From positions 372,001-436,000 of the forward strand of contig SVOB01000002.1 in the NCBI GenBank assembly GCA_015066565.1: a DNA stretch of 64,000 bases, read 5' to 3'. The DNA comes from Oscillospiraceae bacterium (GTDB taxonomy: Bacteria > Bacillota > Clostridia > Oscillospirales > Acutalibacteraceae). Numbering within the stretch: position 1 is the stretch's first letter; each line of letters starts with the position of its first letter. The notes beneath the pieces were generated by a model, which was given only the letters and a program-made list of their open reading frames with translations, was not told the origin of the DNA and did no database searches. The position numbers were made by a program, and so were the translations under genes. Of the stretch, positions 26,763-35,003 are shown one piece after another.

Positions 26763-26949
26763 GCCTTCCCCTTGAGGGGAAGGTGGATTGCCGAAGGCAA
26801 GACGGATGAGGTGTAAAAGTTTAATATGGTTATTAATAATTACACATCATCAGTCAACCTAACAGTTGACAGCGACTGACAGTCCCGTCCCCTCTGTCAC
26901 TGCGTGACATCTCCCCACACTGTGGGGAGTCACCCCTCAAGGGGAAGCC
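26763..26949. repeat. MITE-like element, copy 3 (187 bp)
   Basis: Same terminal inverted repeats. The left part carries a variant arm (TGGATTGCCGAAGGCAAGAC) shared with copy 4 rather than with copies 1 and 2, and the A/T-rich centre is longer. It ends 26 bases before the start codon of module gene 3, and the linker CAAATACAATCACACGGAG is identical to that after copy 4. Confidence 0.85.
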
Positions 26950-26975
26950 AAATACAATCACACGGAGAAATGAAA

Positions 26976-28460
26976 ATGCGAAAAGAAGAATACATACAGG
27001 AGGTCATCTCCCGTATTGAAAACAAAAGAGCGAAAATAGAGGTGGAAAAAGAGCTTTCCGCCCATATTGACGACCGCATTTCATACTACACCGACGCCGG
27101 CTGGGACGAAGAAACAGCAAACGTTAAAGCTATGGAACATATGGGTTCACCCGAAAAAGTGTCGGAGGAAATGGGCAAACTGCACGTCTCAAACAGAAAA
27201 AAGAAGTTTATTGCCCTGATGTGTGTTCTTTCGGTTTATACAACCGTTCACTTTATGAGAATAATATTTTTCCCCTTGAACATTTGGGGACCGATATTCC
27301 TTTCAATATGGCATCTGGCAATTATTATTGTCGATTTTCTGATAAGCTCGCTTCTGTTCGGCTCAGTAATTGTGTCTTATAAAAACAGGGGCGCCTTTTA
27401 TCACGTGGCTATCGGTATTCAAATTGCAATACTGCTTAAAATTGCTTTTTTACTGGCTTTTGAGGTAGAATATCCGTATTATCTTTTCTCTTTTGTCGTT
27501 ATTGTTTCGACCTTGGTATTGACTGTGGTTTCCTCGTGTGAAAAGACGGATACAGCACCTGAAAAAACGACAAAAAAAGTATTTGTCGGGTTCGCTTTTT
27601 CGACCGCTTGCATTCTGACGGCGGTTGCTTTAATGACGGTAACTGTTTTTACGGTGAGTTTAATTGAAGATTCTGTAAATAAACCGATTGAAAAAGCATA
27701 TAACGAAAGGCTTGAAACGGTAAAAAGAGAGTATTTGCTTGAAAAAATGCCAAAAGAGGTTGCAACCGAGGAAGAAGTAGCGGGAATTGATATTGAAAAA
27801 CTTGACTTCGGCCACGGGTTTGATTTGGATAACCCGAGCGCTGAGAATTGGCGCCTTGATCAGGAAAAGATTAAACCTACAAAAAGGTTTCCCGCTAAGT
27901 ATAACAGTGATTATGAACTCTATTACCTGACCAATAGCAAGGGCGTTGTTATGAGCGTTTCTTTTCAAAGCTTTGATCCTGATTTTTTTGACTTGAACGA
28001 TGAGGAAGAAGCGAAGGAGCTGACAGAGGAAGATTTAATCAGCACATATTATTTGATTGAAGGTGACTATAATTATCCCGATTTTGAAAAAGCAAAGGTC
28101 AGCGAAATGAGAGTGAATGATACTGATATTTCGTCTGCTTTCAGTGATGAAGAACTTGAAATAATACGGTCAGTAATCAACAATCCCGAATATGTCGGAA
28201 CAACGGCTCTTGACTATGATATGAAATTCAGCAAGATAGAATGGACGTTTGAAGAAGCCAAGGGATTTATAAACAGAACGGGTTATTATATCGCCGATTC
28301 CGCAGGCAGTTACTATATTTCAAGCAGTATAAATACCATAAGGGATTCAAACGGAAATATAACAACATCTACGGGACTTTTCAGACTTGACGATTACACG
28401 GCGGAAAAGCTGAAAACTCTTTTGAGCTATGAGAAATTTACCACGGATTATTCCGATTAA
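26976..28460 (+). CDS. Permease-prefix/HAAS-like module protein 3, five-helix membrane
   Basis: 494 residues; paralog of module protein 2 over its full length. The N-terminal module (1-68) is almost the same, followed by about five membrane helices (to about 225) and an extracytoplasmic domain with alignable blocks (YLLEKMPKEVATEEE, WRLDQEKIKPTKRF, YYLTNSKGVVMSVSF, EGDYNYPDFEKAKVSEM). Outside the first 210 bases the DNA has diverged strongly, so either the 5' ends were homogenised or the proteins diversified. Start is the second ATG after CACGGAG. No lipoprotein gene follows; a short repeat block and a decayed fourth module come next. Confidence 0.8.
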   Translation: MRKEEYIQEVISRIENKRAKIEVEKELSAHIDDRISYYTDAGWDEETANVKAMEHMGSPEKVSEEMGKLHVSNRKKKFIALMCVLSVYTTVHFMRIIFFPLNIWGPIFLSIWHLAIIIVDFLISSLLFGSVIVSYKNRGAFYHVAIGIQIAILLKIAFLLAFEVEYPYYLFSFVVIVSTLVLTVVSSCEKTDTAPEKTTKKVFVGFAFSTACILTAVALMTVTVFTVSLIEDSVNKPIEKAYNERLETVKREYLLEKMPKEVATEEEVAGIDIEKLDFGHGFDLDNPSAENWRLDQEKIKPTKRFPAKYNSDYELYYLTNSKGVVMSVSFQSFDPDFFDLNDEEEAKELTEEDLISTYYLIEGDYNYPDFEKAKVSEMRVNDTDISSAFSDEELEIIRSVINNPEYVGTTALDYDMKFSKIEWTFEEAKGFINRTGYYIADSAGSYYISSSINTIRDSNGNITTSTGLFRLDDYTAEKLKTLLSYEKFTTDYSD

Positions 28461-28530
28461 CTGTAGGGGCTTTTCTGCGCTCGCCCGCAAAATAAAACGC
28501 TAACCCGTAGGGGCGGTCATCGTCCGCCCA
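28461..28530. repeat. GTAGGGG-type palindromes
   Basis: Two units: CTGTAGGGGCTTTTCTGCGC with a TCGCCCG arm (degenerate, about 28461-28490) and CCGTAGGGGCGGTCATCG with a TCCGCCC arm (28504-28530). Confidence 0.6.
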
Positions 28531-28535
28531 AAAAA

Positions 28536-28651
28536 GCCTTCCCCTTGAGGGGAAGGTGGATTGCCGAAGGCAAGACGGATGAGGTGGAATTATTAAATTT
28601 TTACACCTCATCAGTCGCATAAATGCGACAGCTTCCCCTCAAGGGGAAGCC
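28536..28651. repeat. MITE-like element, copy 4 (116 bp, short form)
   Basis: Same ends and same left arm as copy 3, centre as in copy 2 (GAATTATTAAATTTTTAC), but the right-hand 60 bases found in copies 1-3 are replaced by a GTCGCATAAATGCGAC hairpin. This looks like a mosaic or alternative form of the element. It precedes the truncated fourth module gene. Confidence 0.85.
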
Positions 28652-28730
28652 AAATACAATCACACGGAGAAATGATAATGCGAAAGGAAGTATATATACA
28701 AACCGTCATATCTCTGACAAAAAAACAAAA

Positions 28731-28767
28731 CGCCCTGCACGGAATGTTTCGTGCAGGGTTATTTTTT
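28731..28767 (+). terminator. Terminator closing the module region
   Basis: Stem GCCCTGCAC / GTGCAGGGT with a 10-base loop, then TTATTTTTT. It lies inside the remnant frame and 2 bases before the promoter of the following HAD gene. Confidence 0.88.
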
Positions 28768-28768
28768 A

Positions 28769-28797
28769 TTGTAATAAACCGAAAGATATGTTACAAT
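28769..28797 (+). promoter_or_regulatory. Promoter of the HAD-RarA-dCMP deaminase-GH27 operon
   Basis: TTGTAA, 17-base spacer ending TG-T, TACAAT. It lies 28 bases before the ATG of the HAD gene and follows a terminator directly. Confidence 0.65.
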
Positions 28798-28825
28798 AAA
28801 ATGTAAAATAATTCAGGGAGAAATT

Positions 28826-29485
28826 ATGGGTAGGAAATTCGATTTTGCGTTTTTTGACTTTGACGGAACTATTGCCGATACAAAAGAGGGCATTTTCAAC
28901 TGCCTTAAATATGCTTTTACAGAGGTCGGGCTTCCCGTTCCGCCCGACAGCGAGCTTTATAAAATGATTGGCCCGCCTTTGAGCGAGGGCTTTGAGGATG
29001 TTTTCGGCTTTAAGGGAAGCGAAGTTGACCTTATGATTGAAAAATACCGTGAGCGTTACAGGGCGGGCGGTATGTTTGAATGTACGCCTTATGAGGGAAT
29101 CGAGAATACTCTAAGAACGCTAAAGGAAAACGGCGTTTCGCTTTCGGTCGCTTCTTCAAAACCGCTTCCGTTTGCCACAAAACTTCTCGAAAAATTTGAC
29201 CTCGTTAAGTATTTCAATTTTCTTTCCTGTCCGCTTATGGACAAGGTCCATATGACTAAAACCGATATTGTCAATCAGGCGCTTGAAAAGAATAATATTA
29301 CCGATAAATCAAGGGCTGTAATGGTCGGCGACAGGTTTTACGATATTGTGGGCGCAAAGGAAACCGGCGTTGAGGTTATAGCCGTGCTTTACGGCTTCGG
29401 CGACGAGGATGAGTTCAGAAAATACGGCGCCGATTATATAGCGAAAACACCCGAAGAGGTTACAAAAATTATTTTAGGAGAGTAA
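28826..29485 (+). CDS. HAD-family phosphatase (phosphoglycolate phosphatase-like)
   Basis: 219-residue HAD subfamily IA hydrolase with a helical cap. Motif I DFDGTIAD (nucleophile Asp12 in FFDFDGT), motif II SVASSKP, motif III Lys before AVMVGDRFYDIVGA (motif IV). It is closest in style to Gph/PpaX-type phosphatases acting on small phosphorylated metabolites or pyrophosphate; the substrate cannot be told. It starts a four-gene plus-strand unit with tiny gaps (2 bases to rarA). ATG follows CAGGGAGAA. Confidence 0.88.
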   Translation: MGRKFDFAFFDFDGTIADTKEGIFNCLKYAFTEVGLPVPPDSELYKMIGPPLSEGFEDVFGFKGSEVDLMIEKYRERYRAGGMFECTPYEGIENTLRTLKENGVSLSVASSKPLPFATKLLEKFDLVKYFNFLSCPLMDKVHMTKTDIVNQALEKNNITDKSRAVMVGDRFYDIVGAKETGVEVIAVLYGFGDEDEFRKYGADYIAKTPEEVTKIILGE

Positions 29486-29487
29486 AT

Positions 29488-30762
29488 ATGTCTTCACCCT
29501 TAGCGGACAGAATCCGCCCCGAAAAAATTGAAGATATGGTCGGGCAGACCCATTTGCTCGGCGAGGGCAAACCGCTTCGCAATATTATCGAATCGGGAAT
29601 TCTTCCCAATATGATTTTCTACGGCCCGTCGGGTACGGGAAAAACCACCCTTGCGAGAATTATTGCGAACACGACCAACCGAAAACTCCATAAGTTAAAC
29701 GGAACCTCCGCTTCGATTTCGGATATCCGTGACGTTGTAAGCGAGATAAACACCCTTGAAGCGCCTAACGGGATTCTTCTTTATCTTGACGAAATTCAGT
29801 ATTTCAATAAAAAGCAACAGCAGTCGCTTCTCGAATATATTGAAAACGGGGATATAACCCTTATCGCCTCGACTACCGAAAACCCCTATTTTTATGTGTA
29901 TTCGGCAGTGCTCAGCCGTTCAACGGTGTTTGAGTTCAAGTCGATTACTCCGAAAGAGGTTGAGCCTGCGGTTGAAAGAGGGTTCAGACTTCTTGCAAAG
30001 GAGCTCAACGAGAGTTTTACGCTTGACGACGGAGTTATTGAGGATATTGCGGTTGCGTCGGGCGGTGATGTGAGAAAGGCGCTCAACTTTGTCGAGCTGT
30101 CGGTTCTCGGCGCAAAAACTCCCGCAAAGGGCGAAAAAAGGCATATCACTCTCGACTCGATAACCGAGATTACTCAAAAAAATTCGTTCCGCTATGACAG
30201 GGTAGGCGACGAGCATTACGATATTCTTTCGGCTTTTCAGAAATCAATGAGAGGAAGCGACCCGAGCGCCGCGCTTCATTATCTCGCAAGGCTTCTTGAA
30301 GCGGGCGACCTCGCTTCGGCTACAAGACGGCTTATGGTCTGCGCCTGCGAGGACGTGGGACTTGCCTATCCTCAGATTATTCCCATAGTCAAGGCGGCTG
30401 TCGACGCGGCATTTATGGTAGGGCTTCCCGAGGCGAGAATACCTCTTGCCGACGCGGTAGTTCTTGTGTGTAATTCGCCGAAGTCAAACGCGGCTTATAT
30501 GGGCTATGAAATGGCGGCGGCTGATATTCAGAAAGGCGACTACGGAAGAATTCCCCGTCAGCTTCAGAATAAGCATTTTGACGGCGAGGATAACCCGAAT
30601 AAAGGTCAGTTTTACCTTTATCCTCACGATTTTGAAAATCATTGGGTAAAACAGCAGTATCTGCCCGATAATTTAAAGGATAAAAAGTATTATGTTTTCG
30701 GCGACAATAAAAACGAAAAAGCCGCCGAGGAGTATTGGAAAAAGATTAAGGGGGAAAAGTGA
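29488..30762 (+). CDS. rarA: Replication-associated recombination protein RarA (MgsA)
   Basis: 424-residue AAA+ ATPase that acts at stalled forks and single-strand gaps. Seen: [16 protein letters not shown] near the N-terminus, Walker [10 protein letters not shown] (about 47-55), Walker [10 protein letters not shown], sensor 1 STTENPYF, arginine-finger region SRS, and the C-terminal tetramerisation domain ([32 protein letters not shown]). Ribosome site AGGAGAG. The stop overlaps the ATG of the deaminase gene (TGATG), implying coupling. Confidence 0.95.
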   Translation: MSSPLADRIRPEKIEDMVGQTHLLGEGKPLRNIIESGILPNMIFYGPSGTGKTTLARIIANTTNRKLHKLNGTSASISDIRDVVSEINTLEAPNGILLYLDEIQYFNKKQQQSLLEYIENGDITLIASTTENPYFYVYSAVLSRSTVFEFKSITPKEVEPAVERGFRLLAKELNESFTLDDGVIEDIAVASGGDVRKALNFVELSVLGAKTPAKGEKRHITLDSITEITQKNSFRYDRVGDEHYDILSAFQKSMRGSDPSAALHYLARLLEAGDLASATRRLMVCACEDVGLAYPQIIPIVKAAVDAAFMVGLPEARIPLADAVVLVCNSPKSNAAYMGYEMAAADIQKGDYGRIPRQLQNKHFDGEDNPNKGQFYLYPHDFENHWVKQQYLPDNLKDKKYYVFGDNKNEKAAEEYWKKIKGEK

Positions 30763-31259
30763 TGAAAAGAGATAACTACATAACATGGGACGAATATTTT
30801 ATGGGTATTGCGATGCTTTCCGCAAACAGAAGCAAGGACCCGAGCACTCAGGTCGGCGCCTGCATTGTCGACGGTAACAACAAAATTATGTCTGTCGGTT
30901 ATAACGGCTTTCCCGCAGGCTGTGACGACGACGATTTTCCGTGGGACAGAACAGCCGAAAGCGATTACGATACAAAATATCCTTACGTCTGTCACGCCGA
31001 GCTCAACGCGATTCTCAATAACGGCGGAAGAAGCCTTGACGGCTGTAAAATCTACGTTGCGCTTTTCCCGTGTAACGAATGTGCAAAGGCGATAATCCAG
31101 TGCGGAATAAAAGAGGTAATCTATCTTTCGGATAAATATGCCGATACAATTCCGACAAAGGCTTCAAAAAGAATGTTCGACGCCGCAGGCGTTAAATATA
31201 CTAAGCTTCACGGCACTCACGATATGCTCACTTTAAGCTTCAGGGAAGAGGATGTCTGA
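30762..31259 (+). CDS. dCMP/cytidylate deaminase (ComEB-like)
   Basis: 165-residue zinc deaminase, converting dCMP to dUMP for thymidylate supply. Zinc and catalytic motifs are CHAELNAIL (His and Glu) and [11 protein letters not shown] (two Cys), with [13 protein letters not shown] and [11 protein letters not shown] as typical N-terminal blocks. An in-frame GTG one codon earlier (30759) also exists, but ATG at 30762 is better spaced from AGGGGGAAA and gives the usual TGATG junction with rarA. A similar TGATG junction leads into the GH27 gene. Confidence 0.92.
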   Translation: MKRDNYITWDEYFMGIAMLSANRSKDPSTQVGACIVDGNNKIMSVGYNGFPAGCDDDDFPWDRTAESDYDTKYPYVCHAELNAILNNGGRSLDGCKIYVALFPCNECAKAIIQCGIKEVIYLSDKYADTIPTKASKRMFDAAGVKYTKLHGTHDMLTLSFREEDV

Positions 31260-32533
31260 TGAATAAAAACAGGGTTGCCCTCACTCCGCCTATGGGTTGG
31301 AACAGCTGGGACTGTTACGGCGCGGCGGTAAACGAAGAACAGCTTATGGCGAACGCCGAATATGTAGCTGAAAACCTTAAGCGGTTCGGCTGGGAGTATA
31401 TCGTCTGCGATATTCAGTGGTATGAGCCAAAGGCAAAATCGAATTTTTATAACGCCTACGCCGACCTTGAAATGGACGAATTTTCCCGCCTTATCCCCGC
31501 TGTAAACCGTTTCCCGTCAAGCGCAGGGGGAAAGGGCTTTAAGCCGATTGCGGATAAAATACACGCCATGGGCCTTAAATTCGGTATTCATATTATGAGG
31601 GGAATTCCCCGTCAGGCTGTTCACCGCAACACCGCAATTCTCAATTCAACTTCTACCGCAAGACAGGTTGCGAAATTCTATTCGCCCTGCCCGTGGAATA
31701 CCGATATGTACGGCGTAAATCCTAAGGCTGACGGCGCAAGGGAATACTATCAGTCGATTTTCGATTTGTATGCTTCCTGGGGTGTTGATTTTATTAAATG
31801 CGACGATATATGCAATACGGAGTTCAATAAGCAAAATCCCTACAGCGCAAAGGATGAAATCGAGTTAATCCGTTCGTGTATGGATAACTGCGGACGTGAA
31901 ATGGTGCTCAGTCTTTCGCCCGGCCCCGCACCGCTTGAATATGCGGCGCACCTGAGCGAAAACGCAAATATGTGGCGACTTACGGGCGATTTCTGGGATA
32001 ACTGGGAAAAGCTTAAAAATATGTTTGAACGTACTTCAAAATGGTACCCGTTTGTTAAAGAGGGTTCCTGGCCCGACTGCGATATGCTTCCGCTCGGCAG
32101 GCTTTCAAAAAACGCTTCGTACGAGGGCGGAAAGGACAGATATACTCTCTTCACAAAGGACGAGCAGGTTACGCTTATGAACCTTTGGTGTATTTTCCGT
32201 TCGCCTCTTATGCTCGGCGGCGAGCTTAACGACAATACCGAATGGGATTTGAAGCTTATCACAAATTCCGAGGTGCTTTCTGCCAATCAGAACGGCAAAA
32301 ACCCGAGACCGCTTAAATATAACGAAAACGAAGCAGTCTGGATAAGCGATGGCGAAAACTGTAGGTATATCGCCCTTTTCAATCTTTCGGATGAAAACAG
32401 AACGGTTTCATTTTCGCTTGAAGAAACGGCGTGCGTCCGTGATTTGTGGCTTCATGCAGATCTTGGAGAAACGAAGGATGTTTTTGCTTCGCTTAAGCCG
32501 CATGCAAGCGTTATGTACCTTTTATCAAAGTAA
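31259..32533 (+). CDS. Alpha-galactosidase, glycoside hydrolase family 27
   Basis: 424-residue cytosolic enzyme removing alpha-galactosyl units, for example from raffinose-type sugars or galactomannan fragments. Seen: TPPMGWNSWDCYG at residues 9-21, the nucleophile Asp182 in VDFIKCDDIC (family KxD motif), the acid/base region EGSWPDCDMLPLG, and RSPLMLGGEL. A short C-terminal beta domain ends in SVMYLLSK. There is no signal peptide, so its substrate must be imported. It is translationally coupled to the dCMP deaminase gene (TGATG), an odd functional mix. Confidence 0.92.
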   Translation: MNKNRVALTPPMGWNSWDCYGAAVNEEQLMANAEYVAENLKRFGWEYIVCDIQWYEPKAKSNFYNAYADLEMDEFSRLIPAVNRFPSSAGGKGFKPIADKIHAMGLKFGIHIMRGIPRQAVHRNTAILNSTSTARQVAKFYSPCPWNTDMYGVNPKADGAREYYQSIFDLYASWGVDFIKCDDICNTEFNKQNPYSAKDEIELIRSCMDNCGREMVLSLSPGPAPLEYAAHLSENANMWRLTGDFWDNWEKLKNMFERTSKWYPFVKEGSWPDCDMLPLGRLSKNASYEGGKDRYTLFTKDEQVTLMNLWCIFRSPLMLGGELNDNTEWDLKLITNSEVLSANQNGKNPRPLKYNENEAVWISDGENCRYIALFNLSDENRTVSFSLEETACVRDLWLHADLGETKDVFASLKPHASVMYLLSK

Positions 32534-32540
32534 AATTTTT

Positions 32541-32577
32541 CCTCCCCTTGAATATAATAAGAGGGGAGGATATTTTT
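32541..32577 (+). promoter_or_regulatory. Hairpin containing the ylmC ribosome site (terminator-like)
   Basis: CCTCCCCTT (32541-32549) pairs with GAGGGGAGG (32561-32569), 9 bp including one G-U, and is followed by ATATTTTT and then the ATG at 32578. The right arm is the only Shine-Dalgarno sequence for the downstream gene. The element therefore can both end the GH27 transcript and mask the ribosome site. Confidence 0.75.
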
Positions 32578-32871
32578 ATGAATTGCTGTATAACCGATTT
32601 AACCAGAAAGGAAGTCATAAACTTAAGAAACGGCAACAGCCTCGGTAATATAGGCGACGTTGAAGTCAATACCCATACGGGAAAACTCGTTGCGATTATT
32701 CTTTATCCGAGACGGATGATGCCCTCGTTCGGCAGGGGTGATGAGTTCAAAATCTGTTGGGAGGATATAAAGGTAATAGGTGAGGACACCGTGCTTGTCG
32801 ACGTTGACAGCGACCGCTTCTTCCCTCTTCCCGAGCGCAAGGGAATTTTTGACGGACTTTTCAGACATTAA
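32578..32871 (+). CDS. YlmC/YmxH-family sporulation-type PRC-barrel protein
   Basis: 97-residue protein with the single PRC-barrel-like fold of the YlmC/YmxH family: CCITDLTRKEVINL, GNIGDVEVNTHTGKLVAIILYP, FKICWEDIKVIGEDTVLVDVD. Relatives are conserved in endospore formers, are often under mother-cell sigma factors, and have no defined activity. Its ribosome site, GAGGGGAGG, sits within a hairpin stem. It is transcribed alone between the GH27 gene and nnr. Confidence 0.88.
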   Translation: MNCCITDLTRKEVINLRNGNSLGNIGDVEVNTHTGKLVAIILYPRRMMPSFGRGDEFKICWEDIKVIGEDTVLVDVDSDRFFPLPERKGIFDGLFRH

Positions 32872-32950
32872 AAAGAAAAATACGCTTTATTTTTAGGTTA
32901 AGGTATGATAAAATTTAAGTTGAAAAATAATTAATCGGGGTAGTGAAAAT

Positions 32951-34489
32951 ATGAAGATTTTTTCAAAGGCTCAAATAAGGGAAATTGAAAAGAAAGGCTT
33001 TTCGGAGGGTATTCCGCCGCTTCGTATGATGGAAAATGCGGGCGCGGCTACTGCTAAATGTATTAGGGAGAGCTTTCCCGAAAGCGAATATAAATATGTT
33101 GCAGTTGTCTGCGGCAAGGGCAATAACGGCGGCGACGGCTTTGTAATTGCGAGAAAGTTAAATGAGAGCGGCTATAAGGTAGCTGTTATTTTAACTCACG
33201 GAAAACCCGTCAGCGACGAAAGCTCCGAAATGTTTATGCGGCTTCGTGACTTGCCTGTAACCGTTCTCGATATGAACGAGGATACCGAGAGAAGCGCAAA
33301 AATAATAAGCGGTGTCGATTTGCTTGTTGACGCCGTTTTCGGCATTGGCTTTTCGGGACAGGTTGATAAGAACACAGCCCTGATTTTCAAGCTTATGAAT
33401 TCCTCAAAGGCGAAAATGATTTCGGTTGATATTCCGAGCGGAATTGACTCGGACAACGCCTATGTTGACACCGAATGTATCAAAGCGGATATGACAATTA
33501 CGCCTATAGGTCTTAAAAGAGCTCAGGTGCTTTATCCCGCCGCTGAGTTTTCAGGCAAGGTAAAGTTTGTGAATATCGGCTTGCCGTCAGTATGCTTTGA
33601 CGGAATAAACGAGGAAATGTACACGCTTGAAAAGGAAGAAATCGCTTCGTTCTTCAAGCCGAGAAAACCCGATTCAAATAAGGGCGACTACGGAAAGGTG
33701 CTTATCTTTGCGGGAAGCTATGAAATGCCCGGCGCTGCGGTACTGGCGGCTAATGCGGCTGTAAACAGCGGGGCGGGACTCGTTACCCTCGCTTTTCCCG
33801 ATAAGGCGTACAGCGCTGTTGCGCCTAAGGTAACCGAGCCTGTTCTTCTTCCGCTTAAGTCTAATGAAAACGGAAGATTCAGTATGTCGGGCTTCGGCAA
33901 GGCTAAGGAAAAAATTGAAAAGGCGAGCGTTATTCTTATCGGTTGCGGTATAGGTCAGGATTTCGATACTAAAGAATTCTTCAAATCGGTTTTGAGAGAA
34001 GCGAAATGTCCCGTTATTATTGACGCCGACGGAATAAACATTCTCTCCTCCGACATAGATATATTACGGGAAGTTTCTGCACCGATTGTAATTACGCCTC
34101 ATCCCGGCGAAGCGGCAAGGCTGCTTGAAACCGACGTTCTTTTCGTTCAGTCGTCAAGACTTGAGAATGCAAAAAAGCTTTGCGAAAAAACAAAGGCGAC
34201 CGTTGTTCTTAAAGGCTCGGGCACTCTTGTTGCAAGCGAAAACGAGGACGCCGTTTTTATCAATACGCTCGGTAACGCCGGAATGGCTACGGGCGGCAGC
34301 GGCGACGTATTAGCGGGGCTTATGGCTTCGTTTATCGCTCAAGGTCTTACGAGAGCTCAGGCGGCTAAGAGCGCCGTTTATATTCACGCTCTCGCGGGCG
34401 ACGGGGTAAGCGAAAAATATTCGCTTATGGGTACTACGCCGACTAAAATAATCGACTTGCTTCCCGCTTTACTTAAACAGTTCGAGTAA
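32951..34489 (+). CDS. nnr: Bifunctional NAD(P)H-hydrate epimerase / ADP-dependent dehydratase
   Basis: 512 residues; repairs hydrated NADH/NADPH. The N-terminal YjeF epimerase domain (1-215) has KAQIREIE, PPLRMMENAG and CGKGNNGGDGFVIARKL; the C-terminal ribokinase-like dehydratase (about 225-505) has GDYGKVLIFAGSYEMPGAA, TPHPGEAARLL, LKGSGTLVAS and GNAGMATGGSGDVLAG. The domain order and length are those of the usual bacterial fusion. A TGATAAAAT extended -10 lies about 50 bases upstream. A lipoprotein gene follows after 12 bases. Confidence 0.95.
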   Translation: MKIFSKAQIREIEKKGFSEGIPPLRMMENAGAATAKCIRESFPESEYKYVAVVCGKGNNGGDGFVIARKLNESGYKVAVILTHGKPVSDESSEMFMRLRDLPVTVLDMNEDTERSAKIISGVDLLVDAVFGIGFSGQVDKNTALIFKLMNSSKAKMISVDIPSGIDSDNAYVDTECIKADMTITPIGLKRAQVLYPAAEFSGKVKFVNIGLPSVCFDGINEEMYTLEKEEIASFFKPRKPDSNKGDYGKVLIFAGSYEMPGAAVLAANAAVNSGAGLVTLAFPDKAYSAVAPKVTEPVLLPLKSNENGRFSMSGFGKAKEKIEKASVILIGCGIGQDFDTKEFFKSVLREAKCPVIIDADGINILSSDIDILREVSAPIVITPHPGEAARLLETDVLFVQSSRLENAKKLCEKTKATVVLKGSGTLVASENEDAVFINTLGNAGMATGGSGDVLAGLMASFIAQGLTRAQAAKSAVYIHALAGDGVSEKYSLMGTTPTKIIDLLPALLKQFE

Positions 34490-34501
34490 CGGGGGATTAA
34501 A

Positions 34502-34999
34502 ATGAAGAAATATCTTTTGCCTTTTCTTTTGGCGGTTCTGATTGTGTTTACGTCCTGTGAAAGAATTAGTCCGAAAGAAAAAAGACAAGCCGATATTTCT
34601 TCTTTTTTTAGTTCTGTTTCGGCTTCGTTTACCGCCTCTTTCAAGGGACTTGAAGCCGAGGGGAGTTTTGAATATACGCCCTCTTTTCTCAGCCTGGAGT
34701 TCACAAAGCCCGAAACGTTAAGCTCTCTTAAAATGACGGCTGACAAAAACGGCGTTACGGCGTCGTTTAAGGATTTTTCTGTTACAAAGCGGTTTTCATC
34801 CGTGACCGAAAAAGCCGCTGTCAATTCCGTGTTTTCGGCTATGAACGAAGCGAGACTTTACGGAGTTCTCAATAAGGCCGACGGTGAAACGTCGGTTTCG
34901 GGCGAGGGTTATGAAATTAAGCTCGACGAAAAAAACAGGGTGAAATATATCTTAATTCCCGAACAGGAAATATCAATTACGCTAAATTACGGTGAGTGA
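34502..34999 (+). CDS. Small lipoprotein of unknown function
   Basis: 165 residues. The signal peptide ends in the lipobox VFTSC (Cys19), so the protein is probably lipid-anchored. The mature part is Ser/Lys/Glu-rich with a predicted beta-rich fold of repeated strands (EGSFEYTPSFLSLEF, GVTASFKDFSVTKRF, DEKNRVKYILIPE), like LolA/LppX-type or DUF-class outer-surface proteins; I do not recognise a family. It is 12 bases after nnr, with GGGGG ribosome site, and its stop lies near the start of the HAD gene. Confidence 0.75.
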   Translation: MKKYLLPFLLAVLIVFTSCERISPKEKRQADISSFFSSVSASFTASFKGLEAEGSFEYTPSFLSLEFTKPETLSSLKMTADKNGVTASFKDFSVTKRFSSVTEKAAVNSVFSAMNEARLYGVLNKADGETSVSGEGYEIKLDEKNRVKYILIPEQEISITLNYGE

Positions 35000-35003
35000 A
35001 AAA

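Larger units (their letters stand above)
28678..28806 (+). pseudogene. Truncated fourth permease-prefix module (remnant)
   Basis: The linker and ribosome site after MITE-like copy 4 (CAAATACAATCACACGGAG) are the same as those before module gene 3. The frame opens MRKEVYIQTVISL, matching MRKEEYIQEVISR of the intact paralogs for about 13 codons, then homology is lost and the 42-codon frame runs through a terminator hairpin to a TAA at 28804. It is a remnant of a lost paralog rather than a functional gene. Confidence 0.8.
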
